Assembly: GCF_000797465.1 (NCBI RefSeq)
Contig: NZ_JSWG01000012.1
Location: forward strand, 124,001 to 188,000
Source of the DNA: Psychroserpens jangbogonensis
GTDB taxonomy: Bacteria > Bacteroidota > Bacteroidia > Flavobacteriales > Flavobacteriaceae
Reading direction: 5' to 3'
DNA: 64,000 bases
In this document: positions 8,256 to 16,646 of the stretch, piece by piece
How the letters are laid out: each line of letters begins with the position of its first letter
Numbering within the stretch: the stretch's first letter is position 1
Position numbers and translations under genes: made by a program
The notes under the pieces: generated by a model
Told to the model about the DNA's origin: nothing
The model's database searches: none
Seen by the model: only the letters and a program-made list of their open reading frames with translations

Positions 8256-9380
8256 TTAAGATTTGAAAAAATCAGTAGGAGTTTTTCCTGTTTGTAATTT
8301 AAAATGCTTGTTAAATGTAGATTTTGTACTAAACCCACAATCATAAGCTAAAGAAATCATGGTGTATTTTTTGCTTTCTGGTAATTGAGCTAATTTAATA
8401 AACTCATTTATTCGAAGAGAATTGATGTAGTTGTAAAAATTCTTTCCTTCCATTTCATTAATCACTTGCGATAAATGATTTGGGTGTACTTCAAGACGTT
8501 TGGATAACTCAATCAATGTGAGCTCTTCGTCTTTATAGTACGAGCTGTCTTCCATTAAAACTTTTAGGCTCGTATAGATTTCTGAAGCCATCTCTTCACT
8601 CAATCCCGATTTGGCATATTTCTCTGACTTTATATCTTCTTTAGAAGGTGTTTTAGTACTTGGTTTTCCAGTTCCGTTTGTTGGTTGATTGTCTATAATG
8701 TCTTCAAGTTCTGCATTCGAATTAAATATACTTAACTGATTGATTCCAAAAATTGCAATACACAATACAAAAACTGAGACGGCAGAATATATTACAACCT
8801 CATCAAAAAATGCAGCTAAAACCCATATTACAGCAAAACCAATTGATAACAATCGAAGCCATTGCAACTCCTTTTTATCTGTATTAGAAAATTTGTCTTT
8901 AATACTTTTTTGATGTCTATTTATAATAACTAAAGACCATATAGAATATGTTAGACCAGATAAGGCAACTACAGTATTTTGAATCATTGAATACCATTCG
9001 AAACCTTCTCCATCGTTTTCAAAAACATAAATCTTTTCGGCACCTGTTATCATATAAAAAGGAATAGCTAATAACACAAGTAGTATCGTTGGCACAAAGT
9101 GCAGTAGTGTTATCCAATTATTATCTAATCTATTCCCTGTGATTTCCCTTACATACAAATACAAGAACACACCAAGCATCACTGGCATCGAAAGAGTGAT
9201 TCCTAAAAAATCAGGGTATTGATAAATGGCTTTTGTAACCAGAAAATAATTTAATAGCTGATTTATTAAAATTAGAACTAACCAAAGAACCAAAATCTGA
9301 TCTGCACGGGATTTGTTCTTTTTTATAAGTAAAAGAAGGCAAAGAAAAACGGTAATGAAAATTCCAATTATAAAAAACAT
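8256..9380 (-). CDS. Membrane-anchored AraC-family transcriptional regulator
   Basis: 374 residues. The first ~225 hold about seven hydrophobic segments (7TM-like sensory part, starting MFFIIGIFITVFLCLLLLI), a hydrophilic linker (about 230-265) follows, and the last ~100 form the AraC double helix-turn-helix with the family signature SLAYDCGFSTKSTFNKHFK and TGKTPTDFF near the end. A sensor membrane domain directly fused to an AraC DNA-binding domain is common in Flavobacteriaceae. Target genes are unknown; the divergent cyclase gene (70 bp away) and the SYLF gene downstream are the obvious candidates. Confidence 0.88.
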   Translation of the reverse strand: MFFIIGIFITVFLCLLLLIKKNKSRADQILVLWLVLILINQLLNYFLVTKAIYQYPDFLGITLSMPVMLGVFLYLYVREITGNRLDNNWITLLHFVPTILLVLLAIPFYMITGAEKIYVFENDGEGFEWYSMIQNTVVALSGLTYSIWSLVIINRHQKSIKDKFSNTDKKELQWLRLLSIGFAVIWVLAAFFDEVVIYSAVSVFVLCIAIFGINQLSIFNSNAELEDIIDNQPTNGTGKPSTKTPSKEDIKSEKYAKSGLSEEMASEIYTSLKVLMEDSSYYKDEELTLIELSKRLEVHPNHLSQVINEMEGKNFYNYINSLRINEFIKLAQLPESKKYTMISLAYDCGFSTKSTFNKHFKLQTGKTPTDFFKS

Positions 9381-9450
9381 GTAGCTAAATAATTCTATGA
9401 GTACAAAATAACGGAATAATTCTTAAGGATGATTTATTTATATTTACTAA

Positions 9451-10545
9451 ATGGTTATACATTCAAGACATAAACGTCAAATAAGGCAAATTTTCATGTT
9501 TGGTGCCATCTGGCTCTTATTTGGATTGATCTATATTTTACTAGAAGCTGGCCTAATAGGAGCACTAGATCAATACCCAACAACTGGAAATCTATACAGT
9601 TTTAAAGGATCATTACTTGTTGTAAGCATTGGTAGCTTCTGTATGGGATTGTTTCAAGGCTGTGTTGAAGTGTTATGGATGAAAGCATACTTTAGTAAAC
9701 TTGAGTTATGGAAAAAGTTTGTATTTAAGAGCATCTTCTACCTCATCTTGATCATTCTATTTCTATCAATCATAACTTTAGTAACTAATGCTATTCTCTT
9801 AAACAGTAATGTATTTAGTCAGGAAGTATTTGATAGGTTATTAAATTTTATGTCCGAATTTTCGTTTTGGACTATTATTATCTATACAGGTATAATTCTT
9901 GACATTGCACTGTTTTATTCTGTAATTGAAACGTATTTAGGTAATAACGTTGTGCTGAATTACCTCGGAAAATATCATAAACCTATTCAAGAAAAGCGAA
10001 TATTCATGTTTTTAGATATGAAATCATCCACTACCATTGCTGAGCAAATTGGTCATGAACGTTATTTTAAATTATTAAAAACGTATTATGCCGATATGAC
10101 TAATGCTATATTAGAAACTTCTGGTGAAGTATATCAATACGTAGGCGATGAAATTGTTGTGACTTGGAAAGAAAAAAGAGGTGTTCATAATAATAATTGT
10201 ATTCATTGTTTTATTAAAATTTCAAACGCCATCACTAAAAACAAAGACACATATATCACGGAATTTGGTTTGATCCCAGAATTTAAAGCGGGTTTTCATG
10301 TTGGTGAAGTTACAGCTGGAGAAATAGGCATCATTAAAAAGGACTTAATCTATACTGGAGATATATTAAATACAACGGCACGAATTCAAGCCGAATGTAA
10401 TAGTTATAATTCTAAAACACTTATTTCTGAATCATTGTTTGATCAATTAACCGAAGAACCTGGCTATTCATTCATTAAAATTGACGAATTACTACTTGAA
10501 GGAAAAAAAGAACACATCCAATTATATGATGTGGTTTATGATTAG
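9451..10545 (+). CDS. Membrane-bound class III adenylate/guanylate cyclase
   Basis: 364 residues: four hydrophobic segments (about 14-35, 55-75, 92-115 and 138-158) and then a cyclase homology domain (about 183-345). Metal-binding Asp189 (FLDM) and Asp233 (YVGDE) are present, as are Asp304, Asn307 and Arg311 in GDILNTTARIQ, so the site looks catalytically competent. The purine-selecting Lys found four residues before the second metal Asp in typical adenylate cyclases is Gln229 here (VYQYVGDE), so ATP versus GTP preference is open. It is transcribed divergently from the membrane AraC gene; no cAMP or cGMP effector gene is adjacent. Confidence 0.88.
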   Translation: MVIHSRHKRQIRQIFMFGAIWLLFGLIYILLEAGLIGALDQYPTTGNLYSFKGSLLVVSIGSFCMGLFQGCVEVLWMKAYFSKLELWKKFVFKSIFYLILIILFLSIITLVTNAILLNSNVFSQEVFDRLLNFMSEFSFWTIIIYTGIILDIALFYSVIETYLGNNVVLNYLGKYHKPIQEKRIFMFLDMKSSTTIAEQIGHERYFKLLKTYYADMTNAILETSGEVYQYVGDEIVVTWKEKRGVHNNNCIHCFIKISNAITKNKDTYITEFGLIPEFKAGFHVGEVTAGEIGIIKKDLIYTGDILNTTARIQAECNSYNSKTLISESLFDQLTEEPGYSFIKIDELLLEGKKEHIQLYDVVYD

Positions 10546-10607
10546 ATTTTTTTTATAACAGATTAAATCCAAAGTGTCCATTATATATTCGCATAAATTC
10601 TAAAAAC

Positions 10608-10638
10608 ACAAAACCTCCAACCAAAAAGGCTGAAGGTT
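10608..10638 (-). terminator. Terminator of the tRNA-fMet transcript
   Basis: On the minus strand an 11-bp stem with two G-T pairs (AACCTTCAGCC with GGTTGGAGGTT, loop TTTTT) is followed by TTG. It begins 8 nt after the mature tRNA 3' end. Confidence 0.65.
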
Positions 10639-10645
10639 CTATTAG

Positions 10646-10718
<73 letters not shown>

Positions 10719-10790
10719 ATTTAATATCTAAAATGATTTTCTTAGCTTTTAACTTTCGGTTCATAATGCCGACTCAATCATTTAGGAGTG

Positions 10791-10820
10791 CAAATATACA
10801 ATGCTTTTTGATTTTAGCAA
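10791..10820 (-). promoter_or_regulatory. Bacteroidetes-type promoter for tRNA-fMet
   Basis: On the minus strand TTG, 19 bp, then TATATTTG matches the -33/-7 consensus (TTG and TAnnTTTG) exactly. Predicted transcription start is near 10784, leaving a leader of about 66 nt before the tRNA. It directly follows the terminator of the LRR gene. Confidence 0.75.
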
Positions 10821-10831
10821 CAATAAAATAC

Positions 10832-10868
10832 AAAAAAATAACTCCCAACTTTAAACGTTGAGAGTTAT
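10832..10868 (-). terminator. Terminator of the LRR protein gene
   Basis: Reading the minus strand, ATAACTC and GAGTTAT pair with an inner CAAC/GTTG, a one-base mismatch between and a loop of about 6 nt, followed by seven T residues. It lies 28 bp past the stop of the LRR gene. Confidence 0.75.
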
Positions 10869-10895
10869 CTAAAAAATTAAAACTATAAAAAATAA

Positions 10896-11801
10896 TTAAT
10901 CTTCTATGTCTAAAGTTGCTAATACTCCTGTATCATTGTTATTTACAAAATCAAATTGTTCCATATTTGGAAACTGTCCATGTAACTTAGCGAACTCGCC
11001 TTTAAAATCATTATTACCTATCATTAATACCTTAAGGTTTGATAAGTTTGCCAAGTCTGTTGGAAGATTGCCAAAAAACGCATTATTAGCTAAAACTAAT
11101 TCTTCTAAATTTACAAGACTTGAAATCGCATTAGGTACTATTCCTAATAAACTATTATCAAATACACTTAATATTTTTAAGTCAGTTAAATTACCAATAC
11201 TTTGAGGTAATTTACCAGTTAGGTTATTACTACTAATCAATAACTCGTTTAGGTTACCTAAATTACCTAATGAATTAGGCAACACTCCTGAAAGTCTATT
11301 ATTGTATAATTCTAAAGTTTGTAATTGTGATAACTGACCAATAGATTCAGGAATTGATCCTTCAATATTGTTCATGAATAATTGCAATGATTGTAATGAA
11401 GATAAGTCACCAATCCTATTTGGCAATTCTCCATCCAAATTATTAAAAGCTATATTTAATACTTTAAGAGCTTTTAGGTTTCCAATTGAATTTGGAATAA
11501 CTCCTGTGATATTATTTCTAAATAAATTTAGTTCTGTAAGGTTAACTAGATCTCCAATTGTTTCAGGAAGTTGACCTTCAAGATTATTGAATTCTAAATT
11601 AAGAGCAACTACTTTTTCATCTTCAACAGTAACACCATACCAAGTTGAAACAGGACTGTTTATATCCCAAGTGGTATTCCAAGATGTTCCTTTTGTAGAA
11701 TTGTGTAAAGCAAGAAGTGCTTCTTTTTCTTGTGTAGTAACATTAGCAAACGAAAATATCGTTACTAAGCATAACAACAATGTAATTTTAACGGTTTTCA
11801 T
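10896..11801 (-). CDS. Secreted leucine-rich-repeat protein (plant-type repeats)
   Basis: 301 residues. Signal peptide (ending FSFAN), an N-terminal cap (about 24-65; EALLALHNSTKGTSWN and a Trp-rich segment, as in the LRRNT-like caps of these proteins), then about nine 24-residue repeats of the form LxxLxLxxNxLxGxLPxxIGNL, the plant-specific/bacterial LxGxIP class. The horseshoe fold is a binding scaffold; the ligand is unknown. No type IX C-terminal sorting domain is seen, so it may remain in the periplasm. Monocistronic with its own terminator, and an 11-bp inverted repeat lies about 70 bp upstream of the start. Confidence 0.88.
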   Translation of the reverse strand: MKTVKITLLLCLVTIFSFANVTTQEKEALLALHNSTKGTSWNTTWDINSPVSTWYGVTVEDEKVVALNLEFNNLEGQLPETIGDLVNLTELNLFRNNITGVIPNSIGNLKALKVLNIAFNNLDGELPNRIGDLSSLQSLQLFMNNIEGSIPESIGQLSQLQTLELYNNRLSGVLPNSLGNLGNLNELLISSNNLTGKLPQSIGNLTDLKILSVFDNSLLGIVPNAISSLVNLEELVLANNAFFGNLPTDLANLSNLKVLMIGNNDFKGEFAKLHGQFPNMEQFDFVNNNDTGVLATLDIED

Positions 11802-11871
11802 AATAGTAGATTTTTGTGAGGGTGCACATTTACTATAACGAAAATAACAGAATATCGACGATCTACCAACT

Positions 11872-11906
11872 TTTTTCGATGAAATGCATGGTCGTTCATC
11901 GAAAAA
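11872..11906. repeat. Perfect 11-bp inverted repeat upstream of the LRR gene
   Basis: TTTTTCGATGA and TCATCGAAAAA are separated by 13 bp whose centre holds ATGCAT. Neither strand continues into a T-run after the second arm, so an operator or structured leader is likelier than a terminator. It sits in the 142-bp gap between the CPXCG gene and the LRR gene. Confidence 0.55.
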
Positions 11907-11943
11907 TATATAACCATTTGATTTTTAGGTGTTTAAAAAATGA

Positions 11944-12132
11944 CTATTGTTCAATATTTTGAGCTTCAAAGCTTGAAATTTCGCTATTTTCAGTACTAAT
12001 ATTCAATTGAATAGGATTACAGCACACCTCACAATCTTCAATATATGACTGTTTTTCTTGTGAAATATCAATGAGCATTGATATGTTTTCCCAACAATAT
12101 GGACATTGAAAAAAGTGTTCTTCCATGTTCAA
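11944..12132 (-). CDS. CPXCG-motif cysteine-rich small protein
   Basis: 62 residues. Two cysteine pairs, CPYC near residue 9 and CEVCC near residue 35, fit a small zinc ribbon; the family is known as CPXCG motif-containing cysteine-rich proteins, common in Bacteroidetes and Proteobacteria and of unknown function. Here the first motif reads CPYCWEN, with Trp in place of the usual Gly. It lies 12 bp downstream of the ABC-F gene on the same strand and is probably co-transcribed with it. Confidence 0.8.
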   Translation of the reverse strand: MNMEEHFFQCPYCWENISMLIDISQEKQSYIEDCEVCCNPIQLNISTENSEISSFEAQNIEQ

Positions 12133-12144
12133 TAATCGTATAAA

Positions 12145-14052
12145 TTATGTAAGTTCTTCTAAATTCAAATGGACTTTTTCCCAATCTGTCATTAAATGTT
12201 TTAACTTATCTTTCTTTGTTTGATATCGATCAAAAAAAGTTTCATCTGCAACTGTGGCATCATAATTTGTTGCCAGCTCAACATCATCAGTTTTAATCTC
12301 CTTTTCTAACTGATTTATTTTAGATTCGATATTGCTTAACTTATTGTTAAGCGATTTAAGCTTCTTCTGATCTTCGTAAGATTGCTTATTTGTAGTCTTA
12401 GGAGTTACTTTTACAACTGTTCGTTTTTCAACTTCACGTAAATTCTCAACATTACGTTGTTCTAAATAGAAATCAATATCACCTAAGTATTCTTTAATTT
12501 TTTCGTCTTTAAATTCGTAAACCTTATTGGTTAAACCTTGAAGGAAGTCCCTATCGTGAGATACCAATACTAAAGTCCCTTCATACTTTTTTAAAGCTTC
12601 TTTTAATACATTTTTAGATTTGATATCCAAGTGATTTGTAGGCTCATCCATGATTAAAACATTAATTGGCTGCAGCATAAGTTTTGCTAGAGCTAATCGG
12701 TTTCTTTCTCCTCCAGAGAGGACTCTTACATACTTTTCTGCTTCGTCACCACGAAACAAAAAGGATCCTAAAATATCACGTACTTTACTTCTATTAGTTT
12801 CGTTGGCAGCATCAATCATTGTGTCTAAAACCGTTTTGCTACCATCTAGATACTCTGCTTGATTTTGAGCAAAATATCCTATCTGTACATTATGACCTAG
12901 TTTTAGATGTCCTTCATATTTAATTTCACCGACAATAATTTTTGCTAGTGTAGATTTACCCTGACCATTTTGACCAACAAATGCGGTTTTACTATTGCGC
13001 TCTATCATCAAATTAACATCCGATAATACTTGATTATCGTCATAACGTTTAGAGATGTTTTCCGCTTCAACCACAACCTTCCCAGGAATAACAGATACTG
13101 GAAAATTTAAAGTCATTACACTATTATCATCTTCATCTACTTCAATACGATCAATTCTGTCTAATTTCTTTATTAGAGACTGAGCCATAGTAGCTTTACT
13201 CGCTTTAGCCCTGAATTTTTCAATCAGTTTTTCAGTCTGTTCAATCTGTTTTTGTTGATTTTTCTGTGATGCAAGTTGCTGTGTTTTTATTTCTTGACGA
13301 AGTACTAAAAATTTAGAATATGGTTTCGGATAATCATAAATTCTACCTAATGAAATCTCAATTGTACGATTGGTAACATTGTCTAAAAACATTTTATCGT
13401 GAGATACAATTACTACTGCTCCTGAATAATTCTTCAAAAAACTCTCTAACCATATAATCGATTCGATATCTAAGTGGTTTGTTGGCTCATCTAAAAGCAA
13501 AACATCATTGTTTTGTAATAACAACTTAGCTAACTCTATACGCATTCTCCAACCTCCAGAAAAGGTGTCTGTGAGTTTATTAAAATCCTCTCGCCTAAAT
13601 CCTAGACCTTGTAATATTTTTTCAGTTTCACCTTGATAATTATAACCTCCTATAATTTCATAGGTGTGTTGAATCTCATTAAGGTCTACCATTAACTGAT
13701 GATAACTTTCACTTTCATAATCAGTACGTTCAGCCAATTGAGTATTAACATCCTCCATTTTGGCTTCAAGCTCTTTAATCTCTTTAAAAGCTTCATAAGA
13801 CTCATCAAGAACTGTTCTTCCTAAAACAAAATCTATATCCTGCTTTAAGAAACCAATACTCAAATTTTTATCTGCAGCAATTTGCCCTGAATCTGGCTCT
13901 AATTCTTTTGACAGAATTTTAAGCATTGTAGATTTACCTGCGCCATTTTTACCTATTAAACCAATACGATCTCCAGGACTGAGTTTAAACGTGATATCCT
14001 CAAAAAGAAATTCGCCTTGAAAAGAAATAGAAAGATTATGGATATTAAGCAT
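12145..14052 (-). CDS. ABC-F family ATPase (Uup/EttA-like)
   Basis: 635 residues, two ATP-binding cassettes in one chain and no membrane segments, as in ribosome-associated ABC-F proteins. Cassette 1: Walker A GKNGAGKST (about 35-43), signature FSGGWRMR, Walker B VLLLDEPTNHLD. Cassette 2: GQNGQGKST, signature LSGGERNR, Walker B VLIMDEPTNHLD. The linker between them is charged and helical (the P-site tRNA interaction motif region), and the C terminus is a predicted coiled coil (about 560-630) resembling the Uup C-terminal domain. ABC-F proteins act on ribosomes or, for Uup, on nucleic-acid structures. Cytosolic. Confidence 0.93.
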   Translation of the reverse strand: MLNIHNLSISFQGEFLFEDITFKLSPGDRIGLIGKNGAGKSTMLKILSKELEPDSGQIAADKNLSIGFLKQDIDFVLGRTVLDESYEAFKEIKELEAKMEDVNTQLAERTDYESESYHQLMVDLNEIQHTYEIIGGYNYQGETEKILQGLGFRREDFNKLTDTFSGGWRMRIELAKLLLQNNDVLLLDEPTNHLDIESIIWLESFLKNYSGAVVIVSHDKMFLDNVTNRTIEISLGRIYDYPKPYSKFLVLRQEIKTQQLASQKNQQKQIEQTEKLIEKFRAKASKATMAQSLIKKLDRIDRIEVDEDDNSVMTLNFPVSVIPGKVVVEAENISKRYDDNQVLSDVNLMIERNSKTAFVGQNGQGKSTLAKIIVGEIKYEGHLKLGHNVQIGYFAQNQAEYLDGSKTVLDTMIDAANETNRSKVRDILGSFLFRGDEAEKYVRVLSGGERNRLALAKLMLQPINVLIMDEPTNHLDIKSKNVLKEALKKYEGTLVLVSHDRDFLQGLTNKVYEFKDEKIKEYLGDIDFYLEQRNVENLREVEKRTVVKVTPKTTNKQSYEDQKKLKSLNNKLSNIESKINQLEKEIKTDDVELATNYDATVADETFFDRYQTKKDKLKHLMTDWEKVHLNLEELT

Positions 14053-14136
14053 TTGTTACTTTTGTTACAATGAAATTATTAATTAACCGTAAATTTGTAC
14101 CTAAATACAAAGCGCAAAAGTAATCAAATTTAAATC

Positions 14137-14517
14137 ATGTTAAAAGGCACAAAAGTATACAGTATTTTCACAGGAGCTTGTCCGAAATGTCATCAAGAAT
14201 CTATGTATAAAAATAGAAACCCATATGTGCTTCGTGATGTTTTTAAAATCAACGAAAAGTGTTCGCATTGTAATACACGTTATCTCATAGAACCTTCTTT
14301 TTTCTATGGCTCAATGTATGTAAGTTATGGTGTTGGCATTGCATTTGCAGTAGCTGCTTTTATAATTAGCTATTTATTTTTGCACTCATCTTTATTGACT
14401 GCATTTATTGCCATTGTTGTAACCATGATTGCTTTCGGACCAATAATACTTAGACTTTCCAGAAATATTTGGATTAATCTGTTTATGAGTTACGATAAAA
14501 ACTTAGTGAAGAAATAG
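14137..14517 (+). CDS. DUF983 family membrane protein
   Basis: 126 residues. An N-terminal zinc-ribbon-like part carries two CxxC pairs (CPKC at about 15-18 and CSHC at about 42-45), followed by two transmembrane helices (about 65-85 and 90-112). This is the DUF983 architecture; molecular function unknown. Divergent from the ABC-F gene with an 84-bp shared region that contains TAAATTTG (14090-14097), a -7-like element for this gene, although the nearest TTG lies 25 bp upstream, longer than usual. Convergent with the oxidoreductase, only 8 bp between stops. Confidence 0.85.
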   Translation: MLKGTKVYSIFTGACPKCHQESMYKNRNPYVLRDVFKINEKCSHCNTRYLIEPSFFYGSMYVSYGVGIAFAVAAFIISYLFLHSSLLTAFIAIVVTMIAFGPIILRLSRNIWINLFMSYDKNLVKK

Positions 14518-14525
14518 CAATTGAT

Positions 14526-15569
14526 TTAATAAAACCTTGTAATATCGATTTGTGGATCTAAACTGTTTCCATTCTCGATATGTTGAAAAAGCTGTTCAGC
14601 CGCAAATGGAGACATCATCACACCTCTGGTTCCTAAACCATTAAGCACAAATAAATTTTGATAATCAGGATGTGAGCCAACAAAAGGTCTACGATCTCTT
14701 GTTGTAGGACGTATTCCTGCGATTTGCTTTACGACTTCAAAATCACAGTTAATTATTTTTTTAAGTTTGTCTACTAGCTCATCCTTTGCATCAGCAGTAA
14801 TTCCATGTGTTTTGTCTTCCCTTTCATAAGTTGATCCAATCCAATATAAATCGTCTCCTAGTGGAACAACAAATACTGATGACTTTAAAATGAAATCCAT
14901 TTTCAAATCTGGTGCCTTGATAGTAAGCATTTCTCCTTTAGTTCCAATTATGGGAAGGTTCTTAAAAAAAGGATTGCTATTTAATCCAAATCCTTCAGCA
15001 AATACAATATTCTTTGACACTACATTTTTATACTGAACAGAATGCTGTTGGATTTCTAATTGATTATGGTGAAACTCTTCTTTATATAATTTATTCTCCG
15101 AAATCAAAAAATCCCTATATGATGTAATTAATTGACTTGTATTGATTCTACCAGAATGCAACACTTCTCCAAAACCGAATTCAGCGTGTATTGCAGAGTT
15201 TTCGTTCTTAATTAAATTCGTAGATAAAAAATCTTCCAAAATAGGTTTATCTGAAGCTGTAAACCAATCATTTTGTTCTTCAACAGATGTAAACTTTCTA
15301 TATACTGGTAGTTTATAATTTAGTTTTACATTCAGCAGCTCTTCAAGTATTTTATACTTTGGAATTGATATCTCTAGTTGAACTTTAGCATTCCACACAT
15401 GAGTAAATCGTTTTAAGACTACAGGATTATAAAGACCTGCTGCAACTTTAGAAGATTGTTGGGATTGGTTATCAAAGACTATAAAGTCTTTATTATGCTT
15501 TCTAAGTTGCTCACAAAAAGCAATACCAGCTAATCCATTACCTACTATTATATAATCTACGTGTTTCAT
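14526..15569 (-). CDS. FAD-dependent oxidoreductase (DAO family)
   Basis: 347 residues from MKHVDYIIVGNG; this ATG is chosen because the dinucleotide-binding motif VGNGLAGIAF must be near the N terminus, and the 13 extra upstream codons add nothing conserved. Other DAO marks are SSKVAAGLYNPVVLKRFT (FAD contact), IGTKGEMLTI in the substrate domain, and the C-terminal GIRPTTRDRRPFVG with NGLGTRGVMMSP, which resemble glycine oxidase and MnmC C-terminal domains. It presumably oxidises an amine, but no MnmC methyltransferase domain is attached and the substrate is unknown. Cytosolic. Confidence 0.85.
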   Translation of the reverse strand: MKHVDYIIVGNGLAGIAFCEQLRKHNKDFIVFDNQSQQSSKVAAGLYNPVVLKRFTHVWNAKVQLEISIPKYKILEELLNVKLNYKLPVYRKFTSVEEQNDWFTASDKPILEDFLSTNLIKNENSAIHAEFGFGEVLHSGRINTSQLITSYRDFLISENKLYKEEFHHNQLEIQQHSVQYKNVVSKNIVFAEGFGLNSNPFFKNLPIIGTKGEMLTIKAPDLKMDFILKSSVFVVPLGDDLYWIGSTYEREDKTHGITADAKDELVDKLKKIINCDFEVVKQIAGIRPTTRDRRPFVGSHPDYQNLFVLNGLGTRGVMMSPFAAEQLFQHIENGNSLDPQIDITRFY

Positions 15570-15648
15570 TGAGACAAAAATAAAGAAGATATCATAAGAA
15601 TAATTCAACTTTACATAAAAAGATTCTCATTTCGGAAGGAGTGAAATA

Positions 15649-15680
15649 AAAAACGCTCACTAATGAAGTGAGCGTTTTTT
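15649..15680 (-). terminator. Terminator of the gldKLMN operon
   Basis: AAACGCTCAC and GTGAGCGTTT form a perfect 10-bp stem around TAATGAA, flanked by A and T runs so it can function on both strands. It lies 25 bp past the gldN stop on the minus strand. Confidence 0.85.
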
Positions 15681-15704
15681 AATAATATAATTATTTGTTC
15701 TTAC

Positions 15705-16604
15705 TTAGTAAGACCACATATCTTGTTCGAAATCACGAATCTTATCTTTAATTCGATCAGATTCTAATAATTGCATTAAAGCATTATCTGCTATATATTC
15801 TTTTACTTCACGATCTCCATATACATTTTCTTCTTTGTACATGTAAGCGTTAAAGCGTCTAGAGTTTAGCAAGTGATCAAAAGTTAAAGGCATAGCACTA
15901 TTCTTGTTATTGAAAGCTTTAGATTCGTGTAATACTTGTCTAGCTTCAGGGAAAAACACCCAAAACAATGCATTTGGCATTCTATTCGTTTCGTCATTAG
16001 AATCAATAAAGTTAATATCTGGTGCTGCAGGTGCAAGACCTAAAATTCTATACTTTAATTCTCCATGACGCTTATCAAAATACCAAAGACCTTTAATTAA
16101 ATAAGCACTGATATCAAAAGCTTCAATATTTCTTGTTGTGATATACTCAGGATCTACATAACCATCAGCATTTAATTGGTCGTAACCAATATCTAAAGTA
16201 TCAATTTTAGTTGTGATGTCACCAAGTTCCTTTATGGTTCTTTTTTCAGTAAAATAAGAATCATTATAAACATTCTGAATTACTCCATCTTTAACGGCTT
16301 TAATCAGAGTATGATATAAAGAACGTCTTTCTTTCCCAATATTATTAGTATCTACAGGAAAGTATAACGGAAAGTTAACTCGTTCGTCTAAAACCACTTT
16401 TTCCCAAGTCATTTTAGAGAACAATATATCTCTATCATCAAGATAACCGTATTCTAATGGTTTGTCATTATCTAGTGCTAACTGAGCTTCAGTTTTAACA
16501 CCAATTGCTTCTGGTGTTCTAGCATTTAGAATATTTGCCTGAGAAAACATACTTGAAGTAAGTCCTACAGTAACAAAAATTGATAATACGAATTTATAAT
16601 TCAT
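15705..16604 (-). CDS. gldN: Type IX secretion / gliding motility protein GldN
   Basis: 299 residues with a signal peptide ending SSMFSQ. The mature protein contains the GldN/PorN features ARTPEAIGV, YGYLDDRDILFSKMTWEKV and LFWVFFPEARQVLHE. GldN is a periplasmic protein that forms the PorKN/GldKN ring with the lipoprotein GldK beneath the outer membrane and is required for T9SS secretion and gliding. It is the last gene of gldK-gldL-gldM-gldN (42-bp gap after gldM) and is followed by a strong terminator. Assignment rests on sequence and invariant gene order. Confidence 0.96.
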   Translation of the reverse strand: MNYKFVLSIFVTVGLTSSMFSQANILNARTPEAIGVKTEAQLALDNDKPLEYGYLDDRDILFSKMTWEKVVLDERVNFPLYFPVDTNNIGKERRSLYHTLIKAVKDGVIQNVYNDSYFTEKRTIKELGDITTKIDTLDIGYDQLNADGYVDPEYITTRNIEAFDISAYLIKGLWYFDKRHGELKYRILGLAPAAPDINFIDSNDETNRMPNALFWVFFPEARQVLHESKAFNNKNSAMPLTFDHLLNSRRFNAYMYKEENVYGDREVKEYIADNALMQLLESDRIKDKIRDFEQDMWSY

Positions 16605-16646
16605 CTCTTTTAATTTTAAATTTGGGTTAATCTACTATAACGTAGG

